64,000 nucleotides of DNA from Isoetes taiwanensis (GCA_021234155.1 JAJEKV010000189.1:1-64000); one strand, 5' to 3'; positions 21,600 through 34,281 are shown, numbered from the stretch's first letter. Numbers and translations are program-made. The notes: generated by a model from the letters alone, not told the origin.

Positions 21600-23614
21600 A
21601 CCAGATAATGGATCCAAACAATCTCGTGATAGAATACACAGTGGACGTAGTGCAAGATGAATCTACAAAGCTCGTGGGGCCAAAGAAGCAAAAAAGAAAG
21701 AAGCTCAGGAGAATACGGATGACTGAAAATGATAGAAGGGGCGATATAAATAGGTACAAACACAACCAATACTTGTGGGTGCGGGTGCATAATTGTAGCG
21801 ACAACCCTCTCTTCCTAGATGCCTTCTACTTCCCACATGTAGAAAGAAACTTCTATCACGCCCGTTTAGATGTGGATATGATGGATCCTTATGTCGATCT
21901 ATATGATGACATACAATAACATAAGCAGTTGGGCAGTGTCATACTCCTTGGAGATTTCAATGCAGGAACAAGAGTGGAGCAGCCCATAAGACTTGACCCC
22001 TTGGCTGATGATGTGTTGCAACTGCCCGTCCGGAGGCGCTTTAGCCACAAATATCAGATGACAACCGGGTCATGCACTTTGGCGGCGGTTGCTTCTACTA
22101 CGTGGTATCCTTGACTTGGTGATTTGCAATGGCACGGCACAATGGCCTTACCCCATATGTGCACTTGTAGATAGGAGAACCGGGGTGGAGGTTCTAGTCG
22201 ATGGACTTGCGTTAGTGGTTGAACATGATATGCATGTCATCAATCACTTACGAAGTGGGCAAATATAGTATAGGGATGAGGAGGCCGACTCAGATCACCT
22301 TCCACTCTACCTGAAGCTGGTTGGGCAAGCTACTAGACCGACCTCTACGGACGACTGGGTAGGGAATTTTGCAGACGCCCATGCTAGAGCAGCAAACGGG
22401 TCAGCTGATTGGCTACTCGGCACTGCAATAGAAAGTTGTTTTGGGAAACCCTACAACAAAAAGATGTTTTGGGATCAAGTGGGCAAGGCAGCCTATAGCA
22501 CCAGTCCTAACTACTGCGTTCAATAGGTGCTATAGGAAGGTTTCTCTCGACAATGGATCACCGCTTGGGGTTGTTCCCATTTACAAGGCGAGGAGATACA
22601 CACTACCCAATTCTTGGACAAGCATAGTCGTCAGTATTTGCAGAAGTGCTAGCCGGCATTCTAGAGTATTTGTTGATCAGATGGGCGGTAGATAGATGTG
22701 CAAGCCCTCACGCATAAACAAGGTTTAGACCACGACACTCAACTATTGATCATATCTTCCGTTGAGGATTTTGGTTGAAGACGGCCCGAGGCTGCCTCGG
22801 CAAGACCTATGTTGTTGTTTCTTTGACTTAGTAAAGGCTTTTGACATTGTGCCTTGGGAAAAGCCGAGGCAAGATTGCGACAACTAGGGATCCCCTCAGT
22901 AGGTATGCGAGAATGCGTGTGTCTGAGGATGTATGGCGTTGTTGGTCGAATCTGGTGACGAGATAACCATTAACCAACATTATTGAGGTTCACGGGGATG
23001 CCCTCTCTCTCCAACACTATTTGAGCTCTACATTGATCGGTTGGAAAGTCACGACTCTCGATAATGGGGGTGGCGGGATCCAACTTTTGCATCAGGTCAT
23101 TAGGCGGCTCATATATGCGGATGATGTCGACCTCCTAGCTCAAACTCCAAAGGATATGCAGTCGCACCTAGATGTCTTGGAGGTATTCTGCCAGGCCACA
23201 AATATGCACATCAATCTAGCCAAGACTAAGGTGGCTGAATGTCACACTTTTCAGAGCTGCCCATCATTATAATCGGATCGAATATGCTACACTTTGTTGG
23301 TGGGGCCGACACGCCACTACACATAATCGAAAGCAAGGCTTCATTGCGATCACTAAGATCATACACTTTCGAGGAGGTAATGGATATGAGGGCGCAGGTA
23401 TGCCCCCGAACAACCAATAACATGTATATATACTTCATCATGTATATTTGTATAACTTGCCAGCAGTCTTATTGCTGCTACTTTTTCCCTCAAAAATCCT
23501 TTGGGACGAGGTTTTTTAGCCCGGGTAGTAATAAGCCTGTTGGCTTTTATATTAGGTCCCATAGGCCAATTGGTCTCCACGGACGGTAAAAGACATTCAA
23601 TTCAATTCAATTCA
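21600..23614 (+). mobile_element. Degenerate LINE, copy 2 (longer 5' end)
   Basis: The frame 21608-21919 reads into an endonuclease-like segment (YLWVRVHN...PLFLDAFYFPHVE) and ends with a stop just before QLGSVILLGDFNAGTR at 21929. This is the copy that shows the endonuclease best. The reverse-transcriptase box reads IYADDVDLLAQTP at about 23113-23150, so the catalytic Asp pair is intact here, unlike copy 1. Other parts (about 22240-23000) carry frameshifts and stops, so no full-length protein is possible. The tail (ATTCA)n is at 23592-23614. The offset to copy 1 is about 3.04 kb. Confidence 0.85.
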
Positions 23615-24140
23615 GTTTAATTTTGCAAATGCTAATGTTCATTCACTGATGTATTTGGACTTACCCCACTGTTGTATTTGGATTTGGGGCAAGACACACA
23701 ATAAGAAGGATTTGCATGCATACGATCTTACATGAAGCCGTTGAATTGAAAATGAAGAGTAAACGTGTTCTTAGCCAAGAGAACTAGCAGGTTGTCTTAA
23801 TATCCATGCCATTCAAACCTGGCTCAATGTATAACCATAATAACCAATATTCTAAAGCTCATGATCGCCATCATATGGAAGCAAATATAGCTCAAGTACG
23901 AAAGGCTAACTCGACATAATATTATGTCCAAGAAAGAGCTTTTGCTATGGTTCAGAATAAAGATATAACTCCAAATGAGAAACTTCAGGCTAAAAACAAA
24001 GGGCAAAAGTATATTTCTAGATAGCTAGAAAGCATTTAGCGAACAAAATCGAATTTCTTTGCATGGAAAATGAATAATGAAATCAGGCATGCTTTTGTTA
24101 GCATTCACAAAATAGTTATTAAAAATCATTTCAAAGCATC
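23615..24140. repeat. Flank copy 2
   Basis: A direct copy of 20566-21085 (see there). The match ends at about 24140 with TTTCAAAGC. Confidence 0.8.
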
Positions 24141-24674
24141 ATATATATACTCTCTAAGCCACAGCAAGAGTTCTTGGAGCAACCGAAAAAGAAAAAATGT
24201 TCTTTCACTATGCAAAAGAAAATGAGATATGAAATATAAATCCATAATGCATCAGAGAAAGTGAGGCCCCTTCGGTAGCTCTTCCCACTTGCTCTGCTTA
24301 TACTCCATTTTACAACTGACTTTGATGTTTCCATGGGGAATAGCATATTTGGATACTTATAACAACTGTGGTGACAAAACTCGATGTATAAAGCAATAAG
24401 TCTATTTGTAGTTGGCTCGCATCAATACATCTGAAAACAAATTCATGGTAAACCTCTCAGATAGACTTAGATGCAAGCAAATTGTAATCTCAACGATACA
24501 ATGATTCATAAACAGATCCATTTCCCCAACTTAAGACTGACAAAGGATGGATTATAGAAGCCTAGAGGATCACGTTGTGGAGTGTAGAAATCGTGCTATT
24601 GAATTTCCTAATTTTCAATAACTTTGATAACCGTTGGATCATAAAATAAAGGATCAAAGGGCTAAGCTCATGCC
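24141..24674. other. Unique spacer between LINE flank and inverted protease copy
   Basis: An open frame at 24131-24346 on the minus strand shows no recognisable motif. I see nothing else to support a gene. Confidence 0.4.
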
Positions 24675-24904
24675 ACGTAGATTTTTGAATGATGCGTCAG
24701 TCATGTGAATAGTCTAGAATTGCAGCAATTGTTATAGAGAGGTTAGGCTAGCCTGCTAATAATAATAACTATTAATTTTTGGACTGAGATAGAAACACTC
24801 TTCTTCTTCTTCTTCTTCTTCAAGTGTTGTTTTACAACTTCATGGTAATAAAAGATAACAAAAAATACAAAAAATGACGAATGAATTCTTCTATTTCACC
24901 ATTA

Positions 24905-26227
24905 TGGTGAGCTATGAGGACCAACAATTTGATCCTCGTACAAACTATAAGGAACTATGATGCCTTTGGCCGTAAAAGAAATCATCATCTTTTTAACATC
25001 ATAGGAAATAATATGATCTTGTTGAATTATGCTTCCTATGATTCCAGCATCACCATCTATAGGCTTCATCAACAGACACATTAGGGAATCTTCAAGCATC
25101 ACATAGTTCTCTTGTGGAAGATGCCATGAGGTCCCTTGAAACTGAAGAGTCATGGATGGGACCTTTACATTAGGGATGTTTGAAACATCAAAGCAAACAG
25201 TAATGATCATCCAAATTATCAATTTCATCATCCAGGATGTAAGCGGGTAAAGCATCAACAAATGCGGCTTTTATAGCATCAAAACGGGGCGACTAAAATA
25301 GGTCATTACAGTTCTGAATCAAAGAAAGGTGCCCAGGGTTGATGTCTATAGAAGTATCACACCTTGAAATCACAAGATTGCCAACAATTATGCTTTGAAG
25401 TTGGGCATATCTGCCGCCATTTGGAGAGTTGGCAAGGATGGGAGTGGAATGATGATTTGGAAGAGGATACGGTGCTTCCAAGGAACAAAGTGCCATGTGC
25501 ATCCTTAGAATAATGTGGTAGACAATAGGAGAATTTTCCATCAAGAGAGGGTGGTGGGAGATGAGAGAAGGAGGACTGCGACCTAGACCAGCGACACACC
25601 GATAACATGGGTAAGAAGTCCCAGAGAGACTATTCGAGCAACCCATTGTTATCTTGAAAGTATGATTTAGACCTAAGTGGGACATGAAGGTTATGTCTTC
25701 TTTGATATATACTCAGTACTAGTACTTGAATCACCATACGAGGATGTTATAAATGCAAGACTCCTTTGTTTGAATTATGATATTCTCCAACATGTCCAAG
25801 ACAAGAGGGTTGTACTAAAGATGCACATACATGGGAATGGCACGAGATGGGGAAAAAGAAGTGGATTGAGAAGGATGGAACATAGGACCGAGTGCATGAT
25901 TTGCAAATCTTTGCAGTAGCAGGGTTACAATACTACCGGTATCCATAATTGCCGGGTAACTTTTAGGTGGAGTACCTACTAGTAGCTCCATCATGTAACT
26001 TCCATGATCAAGTGTTCGGGAATAATTCTCTTTGTACATATTGTGCACTCTTTCTTGTAGCCATGAGAGTTTTCCATCGATAATTGTCTCTTATGGCTCA
26101 TGAGCTTCTTCGTATGCGGATAGACCTGCATCTACATGATGCAATTTTGCTGTATATTGTTGTGCTCTTGTCACTTGCCCAACCATCATCAAGAGTAGCA
26201 ATAAGATGGAAAAGAGAGGGATAGCCA
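24905..26227 (-). pseudogene. Nepenthesin-type aspartic protease pseudogene, copy 2 (inverted)
   Basis: The mirror image of 17316-18610. The ATG is at 26227 on the minus strand. The prosegment codon that is TGA in copy 1 is CGA (Arg) here. The first catalytic motif is present (PAIMDTGS, about 25932-25960). The frame shift before DGKFSYCLPHYSKDAHGT is at the same place and of the same length as in copy 1. One base is missing in the second catalytic motif (GATTCAGAACTG instead of GATTCAGGAACTG), so FDSG cannot be read in frame. Several other indels occur, for example near 25200-25270. It is dead, with both shared and private lesions. Confidence 0.85.
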
Positions 26228-26312
26228 TGACACCAATGCCATGAATGCACCAACTAGTTATATTTCTATGCCGCCCACCTTTGTTACCTTTGCCATCCCT
26301 TTACCTTTAAGC

Positions 26313-26399
26313 TACAAAAATGCATTTTAGACAAAAATGCATTATCTAGACAAAAATACAAAAATGCTCGTTCGTATGGACTCATGGTTGCGTTCTGTA
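26313..26399 (-). repeat. Dispersed exon-like module, copy 3
   Basis: The minus-strand frame reads NATMSPYERA and then diverges, because short AAAAATGCATT pieces have been repeated. It lies directly upstream of the inverted protease copy, as copy 2 lies upstream of the direct protease. The module is therefore part of the inverted duplication. Confidence 0.7.
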
Positions 26400-27917
26400 C
26401 ATCAGCCATCTCCGGCATCCAAAATATTGGAGCTTCGGCTATGGCGCCTTCTTGCTTCAAGAAAGACTCAAGCTCTTGCAGTGATTTCTCGCCTAGCAGC
26501 GGTAATCTACTTGGCAAAAGCTTGATGACTCATGGTTGCGTGAGTTCTCGTAGTGATCTGCTTCTGGCGGAGGTTCGTTGGAGCTTCACCAACGATTTTT
26601 ACGCCATAAGATGCCCTTTTAGGTATTTAGCGGAGGTTTTCGCCACAGCAGATTATAGGCTCGAATGCGAGACTAACCTCTTCATACTACGCTTCGAGTG
26701 GAGCTATATCCAAGCATTCCGGTAAGCTCCTTTGGTGATTGTAGTGCTTCATTTCCGCAAACGATGTTTGAATATGCTGAGCCTTCGCTTGATATCTCTT
26801 CTCTCTGATCTTTAGACCACAGTATGAAAGCAACGATGGCTTCTTGGCTTTTTCTGCTTGGCTGTGTGATGAAGCAGAGCCAAGCCCCATAGTTTAATCC
26901 CCCTTTTTTTTTTTATCTAACTTATTCCTAGGCTTTGTTTTCCTGAGGTTTAGGCAACCAATCAGGCAGGTACGGCCAATTGAGCAGAGATAGCACCCAA
27001 GAATTTGAAGGCATTCATGCTCTTGTCAAAGAATTGACTCTCAAGTCCCATTTGGTAAACATCAACCAAGTTCTATTGCTCCTTTTTTTAATATTGCATG
27101 TTCTACTTTTCATTAGATCTTAGAATTCTAACTCGCTGTGATCTTGATGCAGATCTGGTTTCATCTCATATATGCCTCAAGATGGGCTCTTATTCAGGCT
27201 CAAGCATTGATGTAGTCGTGGGATCTTGGAATCAGAACAAAATGTATGCACATGAGAACCATGCTGCCAAGTCTGCGTTTTTCATCTGAGACGATTGCTG
27301 ATCTGGTGATGAGAATGAAGTATTAAGTAATGTCTTTTTCATGTTATGTCACCAAGGTTTACTTTAGCATTTTCTTGCGCATCTACTCTTGGCACTGGTC
27401 CATCATGCAAGGAAATTTTTTTATTGTAATTGCATGCTTGCCACTAAAATGTTTCATGTGGACCTAAGCATTTATTTTTAGTTTTTATCATTACCAATAC
27501 AGTATTATGATTCTGTATGATCTTTTCATGTTAGGTAAATCTGGAGATACAGCAAACTTTAGATCAAGAAAACTTCAAACATGGTCGTAAGCGATATGTT
27601 AGCATGTAAGCCAAGTGAGACGTTTGTCTATCCATCTGTATCTAACATTAAGTATATGGCTCAACCTTTGTGTCTATTTTGCAGATCAATACTATTGTAG
27701 AGCAACAAAGCCATAAATCCGATCCCATTCATAGGTTCTGGTTCTTGTGGTGCCGAAGCTATGGAGCCTTCTCTCAGTTGGATTCAATCTAGCTTCTGAA
27801 AACAAATCAGTGCCCAACACAACTTCCTGCACTAGCCCAATGCAGGATATGATCTTACAGGACATGCCCTTCCTTTTCAGAATGCGAGAGTTGCCAGATC
27901 TCCCTGAGATTTGAGAT
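26400..27917. other. Mixed intergenic/intronic sequence with an unrecognised minus-strand ORF
   Basis: The minus-strand frame at 26687-26890 (67 codons, KAKKPSLLSYCGLKIREKRY) and the frame continuing from the module at 26284-26517 (APIFWMPEMADVQ) look exon-like, but I recognise neither. T-rich tracts such as 26903-26915 and 27083-27093 suggest introns. No complete gene can be assembled. Confidence 0.35.
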
Positions 27918-29682
27918 TTTTTGTGCAGCTGGTTTGATTCTTTGCCAGTAGGCCCAGCAAATATAAGGCAAAATATTAAGGTCATGAAGGAGATATGTTT
28001 GTGCATAATGTGCAATGGAAGGCGCCAAGAGAGGTGTGAGGTAAGTGTCTCTTGCTCATTACTTTTGGCATTATGCCAAGGAGAATTGGCTTGCCTAGAA
28101 ATACACCGCTGAGGAAATACATTAGAAAGTGTATTTAGAAGTTTGGCTGGATGTTATCACTAACAATGTTGTTGCTTTCACGGAAGCATGATATATCAAG
28201 AACTCCTTTTCCAAATTGTAAGAAATCAAGGTAAAAAAGACATACTGAAGACAAGCACCAAAAATGCAGGGCTGAACTAACTCAGGTTATTTCTTAACCA
28301 TAATTTGGCCCTAATGTCTTAGTCATCGCTTAGTAGCATAAGGAACTCAAGATTGTGAGCTAAGCTGCTGTACTTTGTAGAGGTCCATCTGCTGCAAATG
28401 GGCAAGTGGATATTCACATTAAGTGACAATGCCAAACTCCACTATAAAGAATGACAAATTTTGAAAGACATTATGGTGGCTTCTAGTGTACAATTGCAGA
28501 ATTCACAAAATAGTCTTCTGGCCCATGCACTAGGGATATCTATAGATTGTGTGGCTTTGCACTTATTTGATTTGTAATTGGAGTAAAATCCTAACAACAT
28601 AACAAACTCGAGTCCACATCTTTAATGTCACATCTAAAACATTTATAGCCTGAGATCCAAAGAGTGTTCTCAAGTTCTTAGAGAGTATTAGAAAATCTAA
28701 GAAAACTAGCTAGCATAAAATATATGTTACTCTCAAACTTAAACCTTCCTCTCAAATTTCTTCTTTGACGTCTAATTCTGAAAACCTTCTATAGGTGGGT
28801 CTTTCGATTTCTAATTGATGGTGTAGTCTTTATTAAGGCTGATGTTGTTTTCTCTTTTTATGCGGCTTCTGTGTTCTATTGAGTAGAAATGCAATAGCCA
28901 TTATGATGCTTTTCATCTTGCACAATATGCACTATAGAAGATTCTTAAATTGTATTGGAAATGCTACCGTCTATTGCATTATTTAATGGGTTCTTACCAA
29001 TGTCTGATGTATATGTATTGTAGACAAATATGAACTATAGAGGATTCTTAAATTGTATTGGCAATGCTACCTTCTACTGCATTATTTAATGGGTTCTTAT
29101 CAATGGTTGGTGTATATATGTAGTGGAGAATGCAAGCTTCTACATTTTCAACTGAATCCTATGTTTTGCAACATTCACCATCTGCCTATATTTTTCGAAC
29201 TATTTTCTCTGTGCATGCGAGTGAACTAGAGCAAGCTCTAATGCTATCTTCTCTTTTGTTGTTAGTTGGGGTTTAATTTTTGTTGCTAATCTAGTCTTTG
29301 AACATATGATCTACTAAAACTAGATAAAATATTGCAAGAATATTACTGCAAGCATCTTTCATGATTGTCCAAATTATGTCCTTAAAATGGATTACTATCT
29401 ACAACATTTTCATGGGTTATGTAGATGCTACGTTTTAGAGATGCCACCAATGTCCTAGTATTAATTTAAATGCCTTACAATTGTTCATTGGATTCAAATT
29501 AATGCCTCGATCAATTGGTTTTGTTGGATTTCAATTTTGGCTGGTCTTAACCCTATTGAATTTTATCATCACCTTTGTGACTTTTCGGGGAAAAAATGTT
29601 GAAGCAGAAGATAGGAATGACTGAGCACGGAAATCTATTTAAAGATCTCATGTTATTTTTAGGGATGCCTTTGTGGGGTATG
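27918..29682. repeat. Segmental copy 1 (blocks B and C)
   Basis: Block B (from TTTTGTGCAGCTGGTTTGAT) and block C (from GGAACTCAAGATTGTGAGC) are contiguous here. The same two blocks occur at 32230-32669 plus 35170-36815 and at 43240-47760. Copy 1 lacks block A and stops at TTTGTGGGGTATG (29682), where the GC-rich hairpin block begins. Confidence 0.85.
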
Positions 29683-29727
29683 AATACAAGAAATTTATCG
29701 CGGCGGCCCGCCGCGAACATTTCTCTT
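29683..29727. repeat. GC-rich hairpin block, shortened copy
   Basis: AATACAAGAAATTTATCG followed by CGGCGGCCCGCCGCG and GAACATTTCTCTTT. This is the same block as at 3027-3070, with the central CCAAGG lost. It marks the end of segmental copy 1. Confidence 0.75.
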
Positions 29728-29771
29728 TACCAACTTGGTATCAGTTCTAAACCCACTACTATGGAGGGCAT

Positions 29772-30100
29772 TTTAAGGTGAAGTTTCTCAATTCAAACGG
29801 TAACAAAAAAGGATGTAGTTGAGAAAACCTAAATGTTTGTTCCATGACTTCATAAAAAAACAACATTATTTGCACTATGCCCTCAAACTTCATTGATTGA
29901 AGGTGCTTTGTGAGTGTCATTCTCCATGCTTGACCGACCATGTTTAATATTCCTCTTTAAGGTAAAATTTTTCAATTCAAACCAGAATGTAAAAGGATGT
30001 AGTCGAAAAAAACCTAAATGTTAGATCCTATGACATTAAAAAACAACATTATTTGCACTATGCCCTCAAACTGCAAAGTATCATTTTGGATGCTTGACCT
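29772..30100. repeat. Local tandem duplication, about 186-bp unit
   Basis: TTAAGGTGAAGTTTCTCAAT...CTATGCCCTCAAACT (from 29772) and TTAAGGTAAAATTTTTCAAT...CTATGCCCTCAAACT (from 29958) are diverged direct copies. Block A of segmental copy 3 (from 41245) holds only one of them. Confidence 0.8.
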
Positions 30101-31151
30101 CCATGAACATTTCCCTTGTTTTCATGGAAATTTGTATATAGGCATTGCTCGCAACTTCCTGTCTATTGAAGTCTAACAAATGACATACTCTTACAAAGAT
30201 GGCTAATTCAAATTAAATGGGGCAAGGACCTACCAAATAATTGAGATGATGCATATCTATGGGCATATTATTGATAATTCTAAATCCTAAAACCTTGGAT
30301 TTCATATTTTGCTTAACAGCGAAATACGTCAACATCATGCTTCAGTTGGACTCGTTAGAAAACTCTTGCCGATTGGTGAGCTTTTACTCAGTATCATGCC
30401 TTTTACCACAGCAAGTGAACAATCAAACTTGAAATTTAGCATCTTGTTAGAAATCATGCATTTTGTAAGGAACATCCTCTTAAAATAAATGTGGTTGATG
30501 TTTGATGGCAAGACAATACATATACCTTGCATTCTACTGCACATCTCTCCAAAATATTGTCTATTCTCCTCATTTACAAATTTATATCAAACCTTAGAAA
30601 GATTTCTTTGTCAATTAAACAATCTCAATTCCTCGTAGATAGCCACAATGATTTGGGACTTGCAATCAAAAAACATATTTGCCTGAGATTAGTTAAATGA
30701 GACCACGCCAAATGGAAGTGAGTGTATCACACTTGTAGAGAGCACACAATATATGGTTAGCATTTTACCTCGACGAGAAATGAATTGCACTTGCATGTTC
30801 TCGTTTTGTAAGCGGTCAAAATGTGCATCAGTTTTCTAATCAATATGTTTATCTGAGTAGCGATGGAGGGAGCAGAATATGTCTCTGCATTTGCATTATT
30901 GGCTAGTTGCAACGACGACTTGTAGGCCTCTAAGGCACTTGGTCATGCGGAGACTTTTTTGGGGTAATGGCCCTTCGCCGTGCATCTTCTTCCACATCTT
31001 TTCCAATCTTATTTGAAACTGAACCTTCAACAACTATGGAATAGTGTTGCTGAAGGCGATATAGGCATTCAATGAAATTACGTTTGCAAATGCTATTTTA
31101 CGATTTTTTTTTTGTTGGGAAATGAAGTTTTAATAAAATATAAAGGGATTT

Positions 31152-31412
31152 TTATGGGTGCCAAACTATTGCGCATGGTCGTAAATATTTTAAAGAGGCT
31201 AAAATAAAAGGCAAGAAGAACCCTAAACCATGTTTCTTGAGCATATCATGATCGTCTTCCATTTCTGGCGCCATAACCATCGCCCAATAGCATAGCACAT
31301 AACCTAACTGTCTGGGAAGAAAAAAAAATCGGCAGCATAGGGTGCGGGTTCCTTTTGTTTCTCCCATTCTTGTGCCGATTCCAAGCCGATTCTCATGCTG
31401 ATTAGGAGGCAA
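31152..31412 (-). CDS. Exon-like frame in block A, unknown protein
   Basis: The minus-strand frame includes MVMAPEMEDDHDMLKKHGLG and is preserved in the paralogue at 42487-42702 with one Lys-to-Glu change and a different C-terminal end. Conservation over two copies could simply reflect recent duplication. I do not recognise the product and cannot tell where splicing would occur. Confidence 0.25.
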   Translation of the reverse strand: MPPNQHENRLGIGTRMGETKGTRTLCCRFFFLPRQLGYVLCYWAMVMAPEMEDDHDMLKKHGLGFFLPFILASLKYLRPCAIVWHP

Positions 31413-31762
31413 GCCAATTTCTGAGCACTCGTTTCTCCATCTCAGAAAGGTTTTTCAAAATATTATTTCATTAAAATTCGTAAATGGCTGCAGATAGATT
31501 CTTTAAAAGAATGGAGGCCTCCTCTAATCTTAAGGCAAGGATTTCTAGATCTGACCGAGGATCTCCCTGTTTTGAGTACAATTTTTTGCATATATTTTGG
31601 GATCCCTTAAGCATTCCCCAGAGGTAAGCAATCTCTTTTCGAGATTGTAGATTTAGCTAGAAAATATGCTCTGTAGTCGCTTCTAAATTTTCTAAATGCA
31701 AATACTCTGTTCCTTTGGGATTATCTTGCAGAGGATGAGGTTAAAGAAATTGCAACGGAGCC

Positions 31763-32066
31763 GCCAAGCATCCTTTTTTTTTTTTTTTGAAGAACGTGTT
31801 TTACTTCATATTATACACTCAAAATATTACAAAGTACTTCCAGAAGTAAGAAATGTCCCTGAAGCATCAATCACTTTTAGATGATCACTCCATATTGAAA
31901 GTTTAATACGATCAGGCCAATTGGAGATCTGAAAGCAATTATACAACTTCTTACGAATTTCTTGAAGTACCACCTGAGAAGAAATATGCTTATCATAAAA
32001 GGCCTTTCTTCGCCTTCGCTTCCATACACTCCATATTAGCCAAGACTTTGCCAAGCATCCTTTTTT
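31763..32066 (-). mobile_element. 5'-truncated L1-like LINE with 17-bp target-site duplication
   Basis: GCCAAGCATCCTTTTTT occurs at 31763-31779 and again at 32050-32066; paralogous copy 3 has it once (about 43053-43069). The 270-bp insert starts on the plus strand with a T-run, i.e. a minus-strand poly(A) tail. It encodes on the minus strand the last about 85 residues of an ORF2-like protein (WLIWSVWKRRRRKAFYDKHI...SNWPDRIKLSIWS), then a stop. The W-W-x-R-R...F pattern is typical of the C-terminal region of plant L1 elements. Tail, truncation and target duplication together make a classic target-primed insertion. Confidence 0.9.
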
Positions 32067-32706
32067 GTGGGTTGGATGAAAGCACACGAAAGGCATTTTT
32101 CTCGGGGTTTTGAAGAGCGCACAAAGAAACAAAAATGAAGTGCTTTGAAGAATTTCAGATCCACTAGGAACATTTACTCTTTTGATAACGACTATATATA
32201 AGACTATCTATTCATCTTGGGCAAGTTTTTGTGCAGCTTTGACAAATTTTTGTGCAGCTGGTTTGATTCTTCGCCCCAAGAGGCCCAAACAAATATAAGG
32301 CAAAATATTAAGGTCATGAAGGAGATATGTTTGTGCATAATGTGCAATGGAAGGCGCCAAGAGAGGTGTGAGGTAAGTGTCTCTTGCTCATTACTTTTGG
32401 CATTATGCCAAGGAGAATTGGCTTGCCTAGAAATACACCGCTGAGGAAATACATTAGAAAGTGTATTTAGAAGTTTGGCTGGTGTTATCACTAACAATGT
32501 TGTTGCTTTCACGGAAGCATGATATATCAAGAATTCCTTTTCCAAATTGTAAGAAATCAAGGTAAAAAAGATATACCAAAGACAAGCACCAAAAATGCAG
32601 GGCCGAACTAACTCAGGTTATTTCTTAACCATAATTTGGCCCTAATGTCTTAGTCATCACTTAGTAGCAACACATAACTACCATTAACATTAATTAACAA
32701 CAACAC

Positions 32707-33160
32707 ATAACTACCAACACATAACTACCATTAACATTAATTAATACAAACCATTGCATTCCACACTTAAAAATAAAATTCCCCCTTAAACCCCCTTTGG
32801 TTTGGGTGCATATTCACACGGGGGGTGACTCCGCATCGAGATTTGTTGGATGAGCATATATACCTTGTATTCCTCGATCTAGACCGTACATAAAGATCCT
32901 CGTTTGTGGGGTATGCCTGTATAAGTTTTGGTATGTTGTATAACACAGTTTGCGAAATACTATAAGATTTAAGATAATGTACTATATGGTGTTGATTTTG
33001 TACATGTGTAACATAATTTTAGGGGGCTCGCCGCCCGAGTCACCCCCGTGTGAATATGCACCCAAACCAAAGGGGGTTTAAGGGGGAATTTTATTTTTAA
33101 GTGTGGAATGCAATGGTTTGTATTAATTAATGTTAATGGTAGTTATGTGTTGGTAGTTAT
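32707..33160. mobile_element. MITE-like element with about 125-bp terminal inverted repeats
   Basis: The left arm (32707 to about 32835) and right arm (about 33032 to 33160) are near-perfect inverted repeats. Both read ATAACTACCAACACATAACT at their tips and GGTGACTC toward the centre, with about 200 bp between. A partial duplicate of the left tip precedes the element at 32670-32700. It encodes no protein. It is absent from segmental copies 1 and 3. Confidence 0.85.
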
Positions 33161-34250
33161 ACTAAAAAAATTTTTTGGCCCTTCGGGCCCTAATAAAAGA
33201 AAACAAAACCAAATAAACAAACAAGCAATTTATAACAATACAACATATACTCAGTCCAACTCCCTTGAGTGAATATCTAGCATCTAAACCAAAAAGAAAG
33301 TCATATAATCATTGTTTATTATTATATATTCTTATATGTTTGTGAGATTTGTGAAGGACAAAAAGTTTAGGGCCTATATAGAATATAAAAATCATCAAAA
33401 CAATGCAAATGAAAACGTGTACACAAACTAGTATAAAGGGGTTTTGTTGGGATCAAATGGGAATTTCTAGCATAAAACAGGGGACCAATATGCTTTGTTT
33501 TGCTATTCGATCAGGTATAGCAAATTCTTTGGTCCACCATTTGAGATCTTTGCTTAGTAATTTGCATTATTAGACTTCACATTTGTCAAGATTAGCCAAA
33601 TTTCAACCTAATAATAGAAACCAAACAGCTCAAAAATAATTTTGGATAAACCAAAGGCCCAATCATTGAAGGCACACAAGATGGTGCCCAGTCCTCCTAA
33701 ATTAGAATGATGCTTCTAAGATAGTACAATTCATAATTCAGTGGCTATAACATTGCCATATTGTTGTTCCACCATAAAACCAAGTAGGAATTACTTGTTC
33801 AAAATTTCATGAATGTAAGGTTCAAATCTCTCTCAAAGACATAAACAGATATCTAATGTTACCTCCTTAGGATCCAAAGAATCCTGATTGTAACAGATTC
33901 CATTCCAATGGCATTAGCATGCCTTGGAGCTGCAACATTCTGTCTTTGTCTAGCAATTCCCATGGAATTGAATCATAAGATCTATGGATAGCCAACGTTA
34001 GAGCTTTGTCCATAACCAAGTGGTTCTCCTGCTACACTCAACAGTACAAGCCTGCAGTCATCATATCATCGTTGTCAAGGACCCTTCTCATGATTAAGTC
34101 TGCATGCATATAGGAGATTGTCCATAACAAGCTGGCCTTGCATCAGTGGGTAATTGGCTCTTCTGCCGCAGTCGATACAAGCCTGCATCATCAACATCAT
34201 GGCCATCAACATCATCGCCATCATAATACAAACATATGCTGTCATAATTT
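33161..34250. other. Non-coding part of the 2.5-kb insertion
   Basis: This stretch follows a small hairpin (GGCCCTTCGGGCC at about 33178). It is AT-rich and without a supported gene. From about 34000 it may be 3' flank or intron of the cornichon fragment to its right. Confidence 0.4.
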
Positions 34251-34281
34251 GCCTTATTCACTCCCATATGTCAAGATGTAC

